Assembly: GCF_001884065.1 (NCBI RefSeq)
Contig: NZ_MACH01000111.1
Coordinates: 1 to 45,793, forward strand
DNA: 45,793 nucleotides
Origin: Bacillus proteolyticus
GTDB taxonomy: Bacteria > Bacillota > Bacilli > Bacillales > Bacillaceae_G
Reading direction: 5' to 3'
Positions within the stretch are counted from its first letter, which is position 1. Every line of letters begins with the position of its first letter. Below are positions 15,887-24,737 of the stretch, in pieces. Both the position numbers and the translations under genes were made by a program. Below the pieces are notes generated by a model. The model was not told where the DNA came from, made no database searches, and was given only the letters and a program-made list of their open reading frames with translations.

Positions 15887-16622
15887 ATTCGGATGTCATA
15901 ATAGATTTCATATACTCTATCATATTTTCGTTTAAATAATTCTCTATAAATAGGTGTTTTTTTGCTAAATCTTCCTCTTTTTTAAACCAACCAACTTTTT
16001 TCATGCGCTCTTCCTCAGGTTTTTCATTCCAGAGTTTTTCAGCTTGTCTTCTTAATTCTTTACGAGCTCTATGTTCAATTATTATGTTATCCAGTCTTTC
16101 TTGTCTTTGACGTTCTTTCATAGCAATTGGATCTTCAGGCTGGGGTAATGCTTTTAATACATTTTCAAATTTCTCTTGAAATTGTATTTCGATGTTTTGT
16201 AAATGTGCTTGAACCTTTTGTTCCACCAATTTTTCGATTGTCTCAGCTGCGTCCTGAAAATCAAATTGAGATAATATTTCGTTAGAGTGGTTTTCAGGAG
16301 ATACGGGCCTTAGTTCGAATTGATGCGGTAAAAGTTCGATTATGGCATCTAAAGACCACTTTTCATCCCTTTTCTGCTTTATGAAAAGAGCTATATTTAA
16401 ATCTAATGAATTATAGAGCTTTTCATTTGTATTATTGGTTCTAAGAGTCCCGTGCAATCCCTTCTCTTCTAACGTATTAAACCAATTATAAACAGTATTA
16501 TGGTGTCTACCTACTAACTTAGAAAACTCTGTTATTCGCCAGGCCTTTTCAAAAGCGTCTTCGTGTAATGAGTTCTCATCATCTACCATGGTTTGTTCTG
16601 AGTGATTTTCCTGCTTAATCAT
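15885..16622 (-). CDS. tubY: TubY-like MerR-type HTH/coiled-coil regulator
   Basis: A 245-residue protein convergent with tubZ. Residues ~28-80 form a MerR-like helix-turn-helix (WRITEFSKLVGRHHNTVYNW) with a helical extension (IALFIKQKRDEKWSLDAIIE). Residues ~115-200 are a charged coiled coil. The end is an amphipathic helix (KHLFIENYLNENMIEYMKSI). This is the TubY layout: a third component in several Bacillus and phage tub loci that modulates TubZ filaments or transcription. ATG 16622 follows TAAGGAGG. Here tubY has its own promoter with repeated operator-like elements, instead of following tubZ in one operon. Confidence 0.8.
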   Translation of the reverse strand: MIKQENHSEQTMVDDENSLHEDAFEKAWRITEFSKLVGRHHNTVYNWFNTLEEKGLHGTLRTNNTNEKLYNSLDLNIALFIKQKRDEKWSLDAIIELLPHQFELRPVSPENHSNEILSQFDFQDAAETIEKLVEQKVQAHLQNIEIQFQEKFENVLKALPQPEDPIAMKERQRQERLDNIIIEHRARKELRRQAEKLWNEKPEEERMKKVGWFKKEEDLAKKHLFIENYLNENMIEYMKSIMTSE

Positions 16623-16661
16623 AGTATTACCTCCTTAGCAGTATATAATTTCGCTGATAAA

Positions 16662-16772
16662 TGACATTAACATGAAATATGAGATTGATATGTTAAGTGT
16701 TTTTCGACGGTACTAATAGGAATCCCTTTCTTATCTGAAATTAACATGAAAGATAAGATTAACATGTTATCC
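16662..16772 (-). promoter_or_regulatory. Paired operator-like repeats at the tubY promoter
   Basis: Two ~35-bp copies of ATTAACATGAAA followed by TRAGATTRAYATGTTA lie at 16662-16696 and 16738-16772. Each holds two opposed half-sites around ATTAACATG/GATTRAYATG. They sit just upstream of the tubY start, the natural place for autoregulation. The same half-sites recur in the repeat field at 17464-18225. Confidence 0.65.
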
Positions 16773-18430
16773 TCAAAGTGTTAACAGAACATTAACAGAT
16801 CGCTATCTATCCTCACCAAATATCGATGTTTTGTTAACCGGGACTTGAAATGCATCAATGTTATATAGGATTAATGAGGTACCTTTGTCACCCATATCCT
16901 TATAAATGGTTGCTATGAGATTGACAGTTTTATTCACATAACATTAATGATAAGTAAATATAACCGATTTGTAAATAAATTATGAGGATATAGCATCAAA
17001 CTTTCAAAAAAATAGGTATAAATATGATTAAAAGGGTCCATATTATTAATAATTGTAGTATGAGCCTTTTCCATAGATAACACTTGAGAATATATAACAG
17101 ATACCTGTTTGACTAATAGAGTGCAGTATCTCTTTTTAACTGATTCCAAGACTAGTAAAGTAATTTTAGATAACAACTATTATAGGTTCATATAAGCGTT
17201 AAATTCTAATAGTTAGACGAGTTATTGGCTATTAGAAGTTTAAAACACTACAAGGTCCCATTCGCTTTGTTGTTGAATAGCTGTAATGCTTAATTTCTAA
17301 GTGTTTGCGATAAAGAAAAAAGTTTTTATAGAAGGATCTATTCAGTCTCTAATTATAAGCAATAAAGACTGATGTGAATCTTGGTTTATTAACGCTTTTA
17401 TTAATAAGGACATATACCTATCGATGTTTTGTCAATGTCTTGTTATCACAATAATCAAGAATAGTTGATATGAGATTAACAATATTATCGTTCTGAGGAT
17501 TAACATGTTAATGTTTATTGACAAGTTAACCTCATTAACGGCGAGTATTTTGATCCAATTATGCACAATGTCAATCTCATGTTAATACTTACAGAAAGGA
17601 TTTCTACATTTAAAATAATGACCCTTTAATTATTCGCCCAAGAATAGATTTGAGGCCTCTAAGCCGTATATTACAAAGTAATCATTATTGCTAAGTATAG
17701 TCAACATGAGATTAACATTCTTATTTATTGTTAGCTAACATGTTAATACCTATTGATATGTCAATCTCATTCCTGCTATGTATTTTAATCCAGCTTCACG
17801 AAATGTCAATCTCATATCAATAATCTGCGGGAAGAATATCTTTGTAAGAAGTATTAAATCTTTAATTGGATATCTAATAGTGGATTGAGAATCTCTAAGT
17901 TACATGTTACAAAAAACTATTTACGCTAAATATATTACTTTATTAAAATATAGGGAAACATTCTTTCTATTTTAATAGGGAATCATTGTATTTATTGATG
18001 TTTTTAACCGCTATAAATTATATATTTCAATTCTTGTTCTAATAAACTTATGGTTTATCCATGTAGTATTAGTTTCTTATTATCCTTATTATCAAGGGGA
18101 GTTGACATAAAGTTAACATTTTTATTCTTTCGAAGGTTAACATGTTAATGTCTGTTGATATATCAATCTCAGTTTGGGTCTGCATTTTGATACTTTTTGT
18201 GAAATGTTAATCTCATGTCGATATCCTTTAAGAAGAATATCTTTGTAAGAAGTACAAATTCTTTAATATTTATGCCGATTGCGCATCTTTTTAGAGTAAC
18301 AGTATCAGTATGTCCAAGATTTAGAGATTACTTACATGTATTTTGAATTTTTTGCACCTGAACCGTTTATATTTTTTGTAGGAATTTTTGCTTTTTTGTC
18401 GAATACACTTAATGCAAGGAGGGACATTAC
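16773..18430. other. Long gene-free repeat field between tubY and the kinase
   Basis: About 1.65 kb without a supported gene; the one open frame (16934-17176, minus) has no ribosome site and is low-complexity. It carries three ~125-bp symmetric repeat blocks, extra half-sites (GAGATTGACAG near 16917), and near 17830 and 18233 the shared phrase AAGAATATCTTTGTAAGAAG. Confidence 0.65.
17464..18225. repeat. Three ~125-bp symmetric repeat blocks (TATGAGATTAACA family)
   Basis: Blocks at 17464-17588, 17700-17824 and 18101-18225 share one architecture. First comes TTGAYATGAGATTAACA or a variant, then the perfect 12-bp palindrome TTAACATGTTAA followed at once by ATTGAYATGTCAATCTCA or a variant, and ~30 bp later AAATGTCAATCTCATGTYAA. 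Left arms and right arms are inverted relative to each other, so each block is itself roughly palindromic. Copies 2 and 3 also share AAGAATATCTTTGTAAGAAG after the block. Matching half-sites occur at the tubY promoter and upstream of tubR, so these are candidate TubY sites or a second centromere. Confidence 0.75.
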
Positions 18431-20836
18431 ATGATTATTAAAGACTATTTCATCAATCTATCTATTTTTTCTTTATTAGTTAGCGCAGCAATATTTATTC
18501 AAGTATTTACAATTCATTCCAGGCGGTATTTCGAAAAATTCTATGGAGGGATTATCGCAATTACTTTGATGTTCTTTTCTTTTCCGTACATGGGATTTTC
18601 CTACGATCTTCGAGTTGTTCCTCTTATTCTATCTTTTATTTACTTTGGTCGTACTGCTGGTTGGATTACGTTAAGTTGCATTATTATAATGCGTATCTTT
18701 TACATTGGTGGGTATTGGGAACCACCTGTGATCGCTTATTTAGGTATGGGTATCCTATTTACTACTTTTAAAACATATTTTAAAAACCTTCATCCTTTTA
18801 AAAGTGCATCTTTATATTTTTCTGTTTTTGCCGGAATAAAGTGGTTAGTTGGTGTATTCTTTAATACTACATTGCTTTACACTGAAGGCTTATTATATAT
18901 ATCTTTAGGACTTTTAATTGGGCTATTTCTTATGGAAGCTTACCAGAAATTGTATTATTTAACACAGGACTTATCTAAAATGAATCGGGAATTAAAAAAA
19001 TCGAAGCAAGAACTCACAGATACCGTACATGAGCTTCAAGGGGGGATTTTTAAATTTAAAAAAGTGGGTAAGCACTTTATACACACTTTATGTGATGGAC
19101 AGTTCTATTATCAAAACGGATTCTATTCTGAACAGGTGGTAGGAAAAAGCCTACGCACTATTGATGCTTCTATTGTTCCTCCACATTTAGTTCCACAATT
19201 GATGAAGTATTATCTTCAGGCATGGGAAGGGAAAGAAATTATATTTGAATTACCCTGGCCAAATGATAAAACAATTATTCTTATTGCGCTTAGGCCGATT
19301 AAACGGAATGGACAAGTTATTGAAGTTGTTGGTTCTACAGTCGATATAACCGAAAGGAAAAAGGTAGAATCAGAATTAAGAGCTACCAAAGAATTACTAG
19401 AATCATTTATAAAGCATAATGTAGATGCTATTACCATATCTGATCGAGAAGGGCATATTTTACAAGCCAATAAAGCTTATGAAAATATATTTGGGTGGTC
19501 ATCACAAGAAATTATAGGTAAGAGATTACCTTGTGTACCAGATTTCTTAATGGATGAATCACTCAGAAACATTCAGAAAATTCTAACAAAGGAATCCGTA
19601 GTTACTAGATTAGAAACTGTTAGACAACGTAACGATGGAAGTCTTCTTGATGTCAGTCTGACGGTTTCTCCTATACTAGATGTAAGAGGAAATGTGATAG
19701 CTTTATCAGCAATATGTAGAGACATCTCTGAAAGAAAACAAGCAGAAAGAGAACGGCATCGATTACACCAACAATTAAGAGATAGTGAAATGAAGTACCG
19801 TGCACTAATCGAACAAGCAACTGACGCAGTATATGTAGTAGAGCTGAATGAGGATCGTGTTCCAAGTCGATTTATTGAGGTAAACCCTGTTGGTTGTAAA
19901 AGGTTTGGATATAGTAGAGAAGAACTGCTCTCGTTACCGTTTCCAAATGCTGTACCACAAGATTCACCAATGATTGTAAGGTTGTTAGATAAAATTAGAG
20001 AGGGACAAACTTCCTTCATTTTGCAAGATGAATATGCTTTTCCAACAGGAAAAATAATAACAACTGAGTTTAGTGTCCGTGTTTTTAACTTAAATGGTAA
20101 AGAAGTTTTCCTAAGTATTTCTCGTGATATCACTGAACGGCTAAAAACAGAAGAATTACTACGAAAATCTGAAAAACTTGCTATCGTAGGACAATTAGCG
20201 ACTGCAATGGCTCATGAAATCAATAATCCGTTAACAGCAGTGAAAGGGTTTATGCAATTACTAAAATCAACGGAAAATGAGAATAATCAGGGGTATATAA
20301 ATATAGTATCATCAGAGATTGAGCGTATAGAAAGTATTACAAATGAATTTATGGCGGTAGCCAAACCACAGGTGGTAAAGATACAACCTAATGATATTAG
20401 TGTGCTAATGAATCAAGTTTTAATGCTAATGCAACCTCAAGCAATGATGAATAATATACAAATTAGAATCGATTTTACACCTGGTATTCCATTGATTCCA
20501 TGTGAGGAAAATCAATTAAAACAAGTATTTGTTAATGTTTTAAAAAATGCAATTGAATCCATGTCAACAGGGGGAGAAATATTGATTCAAATTGATAAAC
20601 TTGATAATGATCAAATAAGCATTCGCTTTATCGATCAAGGATGTGGGATTCCAAAAGAACGTATACCATATCTAGGAGAACCTTTTTACAGTATTAAAGA
20701 AGAGGGGATTGGCTTAGGATTAATGGTCTGTTATAAAATTATCGAAACGCATCAGGGAAAAGTATTTATTGATAGTGAAGTAAATAAAGGAACAACAGTT
20801 GAAGTTACTCTCCCAATTTGTACATTTCAAAAGTAA
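18431..20836 (+). CDS. Membrane sensor histidine kinase with three PAS domains, sporulation-kinase-like
   Basis: An 801-residue kinase. Residues ~1-180 hold about six membrane helices resembling the 5TM-5TMR_LYT input domain of KinB-like kinases. Three PAS/PAC units follow (about 205-312, 325-437, 447-567), each closing with the PAC-type phrase DITERKK, DISERKQ or DITERLK. The dimerisation domain carries the phosphorylated histidine H595 in AMAHEINNPLTAVKGFMQLL; the ATPase domain has QVFVNVLKNAIE, DQGCGIP and GIGLGLMVC. No response regulator is adjacent, as expected for kinases that feed Spo0F. A plasmid copy could change when the host enters sporulation. ATG 18431 follows AAGGAGGG. Confidence 0.9.
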   Translation: MIIKDYFINLSIFSLLVSAAIFIQVFTIHSRRYFEKFYGGIIAITLMFFSFPYMGFSYDLRVVPLILSFIYFGRTAGWITLSCIIIMRIFYIGGYWEPPVIAYLGMGILFTTFKTYFKNLHPFKSASLYFSVFAGIKWLVGVFFNTTLLYTEGLLYISLGLLIGLFLMEAYQKLYYLTQDLSKMNRELKKSKQELTDTVHELQGGIFKFKKVGKHFIHTLCDGQFYYQNGFYSEQVVGKSLRTIDASIVPPHLVPQLMKYYLQAWEGKEIIFELPWPNDKTIILIALRPIKRNGQVIEVVGSTVDITERKKVESELRATKELLESFIKHNVDAITISDREGHILQANKAYENIFGWSSQEIIGKRLPCVPDFLMDESLRNIQKILTKESVVTRLETVRQRNDGSLLDVSLTVSPILDVRGNVIALSAICRDISERKQAERERHRLHQQLRDSEMKYRALIEQATDAVYVVELNEDRVPSRFIEVNPVGCKRFGYSREELLSLPFPNAVPQDSPMIVRLLDKIREGQTSFILQDEYAFPTGKIITTEFSVRVFNLNGKEVFLSISRDITERLKTEELLRKSEKLAIVGQLATAMAHEINNPLTAVKGFMQLLKSTENENNQGYINIVSSEIERIESITNEFMAVAKPQVVKIQPNDISVLMNQVLMLMQPQAMMNNIQIRIDFTPGIPLIPCEENQLKQVFVNVLKNAIESMSTGGEILIQIDKLDNDQISIRFIDQGCGIPKERIPYLGEPFYSIKEEGIGLGLMVCYKIIETHQGKVFIDSEVNKGTTVEVTLPICTFQK

Positions 20837-20891
20837 GATATTCCCTTATAGTGATCACTATACATCGCTATTAAGCTAAGATTCTAAAGTA

Positions 20892-20964
20892 CCCCCTAAA
20901 TGAAAATTTTCTTTCTCTATAGTTAGTTATTTTGAGAAGGCAGCTCATTTTTCATTTTAGGGGG
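20892..20964 (+). promoter_or_regulatory. Long-range hairpin covering the ribosome site of the next small gene
   Basis: CCCCCTAAATGAAAA (20892-20906) pairs with TTTTCATTTTAGGGGG (20949-20964) with one bulged T across a 42-nt loop. The 3' arm contains the AGGGGG that is the only plausible ribosome site for the downstream 51-codon gene, so the fold would hide it. Alternatively it ends the kinase transcript, although the T run is short. Confidence 0.55.
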
Positions 20965-20968
20965 AATT

Positions 20969-21124
20969 TTGTTTTTTTTAGTTGATAGCAATATGGCGGT
21001 AACCCTATTAAATTTTAATTATTTTGTTTCACTAGTACAATTAATGATTATTTGTTTCGGAATCTTTACAGTTACCTCTATTGGTATATTCAATACAAGA
21101 TATGTGGCCATCAGATCGAATTAA
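20969..21124 (+). CDS. Small one-helix membrane protein
   Basis: A 51-codon gene starting at TTG 20969, 4 nt after AGGGGG; an internal ATG at 20993 lacks a ribosome site. The product has one long hydrophobic segment (VSLVQLMIICFGIFTVTSIG) and a short basic tail (NTRYVAIRSN). It follows the kinase gene on the same strand. No family recognised; an accessory to the kinase is only a guess from position. Confidence 0.45.
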   Translation: MFFLVDSNMAVTLLNFNYFVSLVQLMIICFGIFTVTSIGIFNTRYVAIRSN

Positions 21125-21348
21125 AACGGCATCTATATTTTTTAACTTGGAATCTTGTATTTCTTCTACAATTACCTTTGTGTGCGAATCAATATTCATG
21201 TTATTATCTTTTCCCTATCAATGATGCCTTTCTTTGTTATACATTGATGAATAAATAATCCCTAAGCTACTTACTCTTTCAGCTAAATCTTGATTTACTT
21301 CTGGGTATGTGAGTAAATGCGAGATTATAAGGATAAATTAGTATACGC

Positions 21349-22131
21349 TTATTTCCTTCCATTTAAAATCATTGCATTTCCTAGTACTTTTTTGTTCAAT
21401 AAAAGCTTTGGCAACTTTATTTTTTCAGCAAGCTTGTAGCTATTCAATTCAGATACACCATGTTTCTTTAATTCATTTAAGAGGCCTCTTTCATCCTCAA
21501 ATATTTTTTCATCCATAAACAAATCTAAGAAGATAAATTTACCACCAGGTTTTAGCACTCTTAATGCCTCTTTAATTACTTCAGTTTTATTTTCTTTATC
21601 TTGTACTTCATGAAATGTTAGGCAACTTACAATTATATCAAATTCATCATCGGTAAAAGGGAGTTCTGCAGCACTTGCTTTCAGAAAATCAATTCTATCA
21701 GAGACTCCTTCTATTTTAGCATTCTGTTGGCATTGAGCTTTCGAATATTCCCAATTCCCACCCCAATAATCAATTCCAGTTAAAAAGGATTCAGGAAAAG
21801 TCCTTGCCAGTTTAATAATCAGTGAACCACTACCTGTCCCTATATCTAGTATTTTTCCTTTTCCATCCCAATTTACCTTCGCAACAATTAAATCATGTAT
21901 CTTTGACTGATAATTCCCTCCAAATGCCGAGAATTGGTAAACAGAATAGGAAAGTATAAACGCTATATAAATAAAAGGCAATGCTAAAATCCCTGATAGG
22001 ACTCGCAGATATAAATTAATTGGTAATAATATTACCGAAAGAAGAATGAGTGAAAAAAACCAAAAAATAAGTAGTTTGTATATTCGTATCCAAGTTCGAT
22101 AGTTAGCTTTTGTTTTCAAATTATCAGCCAT
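21349..22131 (-). CDS. Membrane-anchored class I SAM-dependent methyltransferase
   Basis: A 260-residue protein with two hydrophobic segments at about residues 18-60 (LLIFWFFSLILLSVILLPIN, then GILALPFIYIAFILSY) and a cytosolic methyltransferase domain. Motif I is ILDIGTGSGSLIIKLA (~97-112), with acidic loop GIDYWGG, motif IV DIIVSCLTFHEV and post-motif ALRVLKPGGKFIFLDLF. This resembles the UbiE/COQ5-like group; the substrate is unknown. ATG 22131 has no strong ribosome site. Confidence 0.85.
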   Translation of the reverse strand: MADNLKTKANYRTWIRIYKLLIFWFFSLILLSVILLPINLYLRVLSGILALPFIYIAFILSYSVYQFSAFGGNYQSKIHDLIVAKVNWDGKGKILDIGTGSGSLIIKLARTFPESFLTGIDYWGGNWEYSKAQCQQNAKIEGVSDRIDFLKASAAELPFTDDEFDIIVSCLTFHEVQDKENKTEVIKEALRVLKPGGKFIFLDLFMDEKIFEDERGLLNELKKHGVSELNSYKLAEKIKLPKLLLNKKVLGNAMILNGRK

Positions 22132-22246
22132 CCTTAAATAATCTAATTTTTGTTTGTTATAATTATAAAGGAAATTAATAATCCTTTATACATCTTCTTT
22201 TGTATGTATCAGTAGAATGAAAATACTGAGTCGAATACTCTATAAC

Positions 22247-22271
22247 AAAAGAGACCTCATAAGGTCTCTTT
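22247..22271. terminator. Short intrinsic terminator
   Basis: AAAGAGACCT and AGGTCTCTTTT form a compact stem with a CATA loop. It lies after the minus-strand remnant that ends at 22280. Confidence 0.75.
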
Positions 22272-22279
22272 TACTTGTA

Positions 22280-22410
22280 TTAATTAAAAATGATATGCAT
22301 TTCCAAAACATCCAACAATAATTCTTTTTTAACCTCGCTGCCGCCATTTCTTCCTGGGCTGATACAATAGTACGTTTAGCATCTTGCAATTGATTCAGGT
22401 TCAATAGCAC
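22280..22410 (-). pseudogene. Small helical protein remnant, frameshifted
   Basis: The minus strand reads LQDAKRTIVSAQEEMAAA and, after a shift near 22335, continues in another frame as SEVKKELLLDVLEMHIIFN to TAA at 22280, followed by a terminator. The amphipathic pattern runs across the break, suggesting a real small gene with one indel. No start codon or family identified. Confidence 0.35.
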
Positions 22411-22630
22411 AAGTGAAAATAACGGATATACATGGATTAATTTGTGGTATGCCATGATTGACCTGGGTGTACCAACTGGGCGTATGAGGTATATATATTT
22501 AAAGCTGGCATCCAATAGTGCAAATCAAACCGCATATGCAAGCCAAGTTATCAGAAGGAAGCTTGGATCATCTCATCAGTATAGTTTAACGGACACAAAA
22601 ATTATAAAGATTCGCTATTTCAACTTGTAA
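22400..22630 (+). pseudogene. C-terminal fragment of an unidentified protein
   Basis: The plus strand stays open as STSENNGYTWINLWYAMIDL, then RMRYIYLKLASNSANQTAYA and SQVIRRKLGSSHQYSL, ending at TAA 22630. Composition is protein-like with aromatic and polar residues, but no start, ribosome site or domain is recognisable. Probably the tail of a lost gene. Confidence 0.35.
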
Positions 22631-22657
22631 AATTACAGCTGTGGATATAACTCCTAC

Positions 22658-22701
22658 TGCAACGCAGTTCATTTCTTTCAAGAGGTCGCGTTGCAATTTT
22701 T
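22658..22701 (+). terminator. Hairpin with short T run
   Basis: TGCAACGC (22658-22665) and GCGTTGCA (22688-22695) flank a 22-nt loop and are followed by ATTTTTA. A plausible weak terminator. Confidence 0.45.
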
Positions 22702-22720
22702 ATAAACTTGCAAAATGAAT

Positions 22721-22772
22721 AACCAAATAACCTGCTTCTTTTATTTTTTGATGGAAGGTTATTTGGTTTTTT
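22721..22772 (+). terminator. Intrinsic terminator
   Basis: AACCAAATAACCT (22721-22733) pairs with AGGTTATTTGGTT (22756-22768) and runs into TTTT. The A/T symmetry allows use on both strands. Confidence 0.75.
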
Positions 22773-22800
22773 ATATTGGTATGAGTGAATTAAGGGTTTC

Positions 22801-22852
22801 TTAAGAATCTATTAAGAAATAAGTGAGTTTTAGGAGCTAGAATAAATTTATC
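22801..22852 (+). promoter_or_regulatory. Direct-repeat regulator box before the esterase gene
   Basis: TTAAGAA occurs at 22801-22807 and 22812-22818, an 11-bp period typical of OmpR/PhoB-family response-regulator boxes, followed by TAGAAT near 22839 as a possible -10. No cognate regulator is adjacent; the OmpR-type regulator at 37417 is a candidate. Confidence 0.5.
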
Positions 22853-22939
22853 TTACCAGTAAGAAGAGAGTTAATGATTTAAATGGAAGTTCGTAGAGCA
22901 TGTCAAGAAACTAATAAATAAGTATTTTAGGAGGTTTTT

Positions 22940-24271
22940 ATGAAAAAGAAAATGATTATTGCAATTGGTGCTTTTGCTATATCACTGACAAATTTTGTAG
23001 GAAGTACTTTTGCAGACTTGAAAACAGAAGTTTCTGTTACAGCTCCTTATAATACAAATCAAATAGTAGAATGGTTAGAAGCACATGCAAAGCCTTTAAT
23101 AACAACTAATCCAACTGCACCTCTTAATGATTTGAAACCACTTAAGGATATGGTAGGATCAGCTTCAATCGTAGGTTTAGGTGAAGCTACGCATGGGGCT
23201 CATGAGGTTTTTACAATGAAACACCGCATTGTTAATTATTTAGTATCTGAAAAGGGTTTTATCAACTTAGTATTAGAAGAGGGATGGGACAGGGCTTTGG
23301 AACTTGATCGATATGTTCTTACTGGTAAAGGAAACCCAAGCCAACATTTAACACCTGAATTTAACACGAAAGAAATATTAAATCTGCTTAATTGGATCAA
23401 GGAATATAACGCTAATCCAAAACATAAATCTAAAGTGCGTGTCATTGGGATGGATATACAATCAGTAAACGAAAATGTTTATAACAATATAATAGAATAT
23501 GTAAAAAGAAACAATTCAGAGCTTGTGCCTAGTTTAGAAGAGAAGATAAAAGGCCTTATTCCTGTAACAAAGGATATGGATACCTTTGGCGGCCTTACGA
23601 AAGAAAAGAAAGAAAAGTTTATTTCAGATGCTAAACAAATTAGTGCTTTATTAGAACAAAATAAAAGTAATCTAAATGGAAAATCCAAAGAGTTCGCATG
23701 GATAAAACAAAATGCCCGTATTATTGAGCAGTTTACTACAATGTTAGCGTCACCTCCTGATAAACCATCAGATATATTTTTGAAACATGATATTGCAATG
23801 TATGAAAATGCGAAGTGGACAGAAGAACATTTAGGAAAAACCATTGTATGGGGACATAATGGACACGTTTCGAAAACAAATATGATTCCTTTTATATACC
23901 CTAAAGTAGCTGGGCAGCATTTGGCAGAATATTATGGGAAACGGTATGTATCTATTGGAACATCTGTTTATGAAGGACGATATAATGTATATAATAGTAA
24001 CCGCGAATTTGGTCCATATGGAAAATTAAAATCAGATGATCCAAACAGTTATAATTACATCTTTGGACAAGTCAAAAATGATCAATTTTTTATTGATTTA
24101 CGTAAGGCAAACGGAGTGACAAAAACCTGGTTAAACGAACAACATCCAATTTTCCCTGGAATAACTACCGAAGGCCCAGAAATACCAAAAACAGTTGATA
24201 TATCATTAGGTAAATCGTTTGATATACTTGTTCAAATTCAAAAAGTGAGTCCATCTCAACTACATCAATAA
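22940..24271 (+). CDS. Secreted erythromycin esterase family protein
   Basis: A 443-residue exported protein with signal peptide (KMIIAIGAFAISLTNFVGSTFA, cleavage after about residue 25). The erythromycin-esterase fold is shown by GLGEATHGAHE at residues ~79-89 (H85 the likely catalytic base, with E82/H88), the acidic pair EEGWD at ~113-117, GMDIQS at ~170 and WGHNGHVSK near 307-315. EreA/EreB members hydrolyse the macrolide lactone, but many Bacillus homologues, especially secreted ones, have unknown substrates, so resistance should not be assumed. ATG 22940 follows AGGAGG. A TTAAGAA direct repeat lies upstream. Confidence 0.85.
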   Translation: MKKKMIIAIGAFAISLTNFVGSTFADLKTEVSVTAPYNTNQIVEWLEAHAKPLITTNPTAPLNDLKPLKDMVGSASIVGLGEATHGAHEVFTMKHRIVNYLVSEKGFINLVLEEGWDRALELDRYVLTGKGNPSQHLTPEFNTKEILNLLNWIKEYNANPKHKSKVRVIGMDIQSVNENVYNNIIEYVKRNNSELVPSLEEKIKGLIPVTKDMDTFGGLTKEKKEKFISDAKQISALLEQNKSNLNGKSKEFAWIKQNARIIEQFTTMLASPPDKPSDIFLKHDIAMYENAKWTEEHLGKTIVWGHNGHVSKTNMIPFIYPKVAGQHLAEYYGKRYVSIGTSVYEGRYNVYNSNREFGPYGKLKSDDPNSYNYIFGQVKNDQFFIDLRKANGVTKTWLNEQHPIFPGITTEGPEIPKTVDISLGKSFDILVQIQKVSPSQLHQ

Positions 24272-24472
24272 AAGTTCTTCTTGTCTCATATAAGCGTCTG
24301 GAGCTATTTTAACTAATTTCTGTTTACATTCATAATCTGAGTGAAAAGTTAATGGCTTTACATTATTTTTAAAATAAATACATTCTACATGCGGGAGTAT
24401 CGAGCCTGATTTCATATGTGAAAGTAAGTATTTAATCTCTTCTCGAGTTTCAATCAGCATTTTAATATCCAT
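24260..24472 (-). CDS. Small hypothetical protein
   Basis: About 70 residues from ATG 24472 (context TAGGAAT-ATG), reading MDIKMLIETREEIKYLLSHM and ending AYMRQEELLLM. Its end overlaps the esterase stop by 12 nt in convergent orientation. Charged and helical at the start with two cysteine-containing turns, no known domain. A longer start at 24502 has no ribosome site. Possibly a real small gene, possibly a remnant. Confidence 0.35.
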   Translation of the reverse strand: MDIKMLIETREEIKYLLSHMKSGSILPHVECIYFKNNVKPLTFHSDYECKQKLVKIAPDAYMRQEELLLM

Positions 24473-24557
24473 ATTCCTAGTCTGACATTGTATTAAAAAC
24501 ATAAAGGTAAATATTCATGGTTTGCATATAGTAACACTCCAATTACTAATAGCTATC

Positions 24558-24596
24558 GTACAAATCCCCTTACAGATAATGTAAGGGGATTTGTAC
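24558..24596. terminator. Perfect 16-bp stem hairpin
   Basis: GTACAAATCCCCTTAC and GTAAGGGGATTTGTAC flank AGATAAT in a perfect 39-bp inverted repeat. It lies between convergent genes and probably terminates both, although a U run is lacking. Confidence 0.6.
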
Positions 24597-24737
24597 TGCT
24601 TAATGAAATATTATCGTCTTCCGCCCGAACTTCCATAAGTTTTTTCTTCGGGAAGATAGGCTCATTAATTGGCGAAGCAGGCGTAAATATATCAAAAGAA
24701 TATACAACTTGAGTACCATTGGAAAATCCTACAGCTT

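Noticed and set aside
22940-24271. Calling the esterase a macrolide-resistance gene
   Set aside because: The family fold and key residues are present, but this is a secreted member whose substrate cannot be read from sequence.
24546-24600. 39-bp hairpin as a miniature transposon
   Set aside because: No target duplication or second copy seen in the window; a terminator between convergent genes is simpler.
24600-24737. Minus-strand frame continuing past the module A stop (EYIIEAVGFSNGTQVVYSFD)
   Set aside because: It looks protein-like and may be a gene relic, but it has no start, no known domain and overlaps the regulator gene's end, so I could not support it as a feature.
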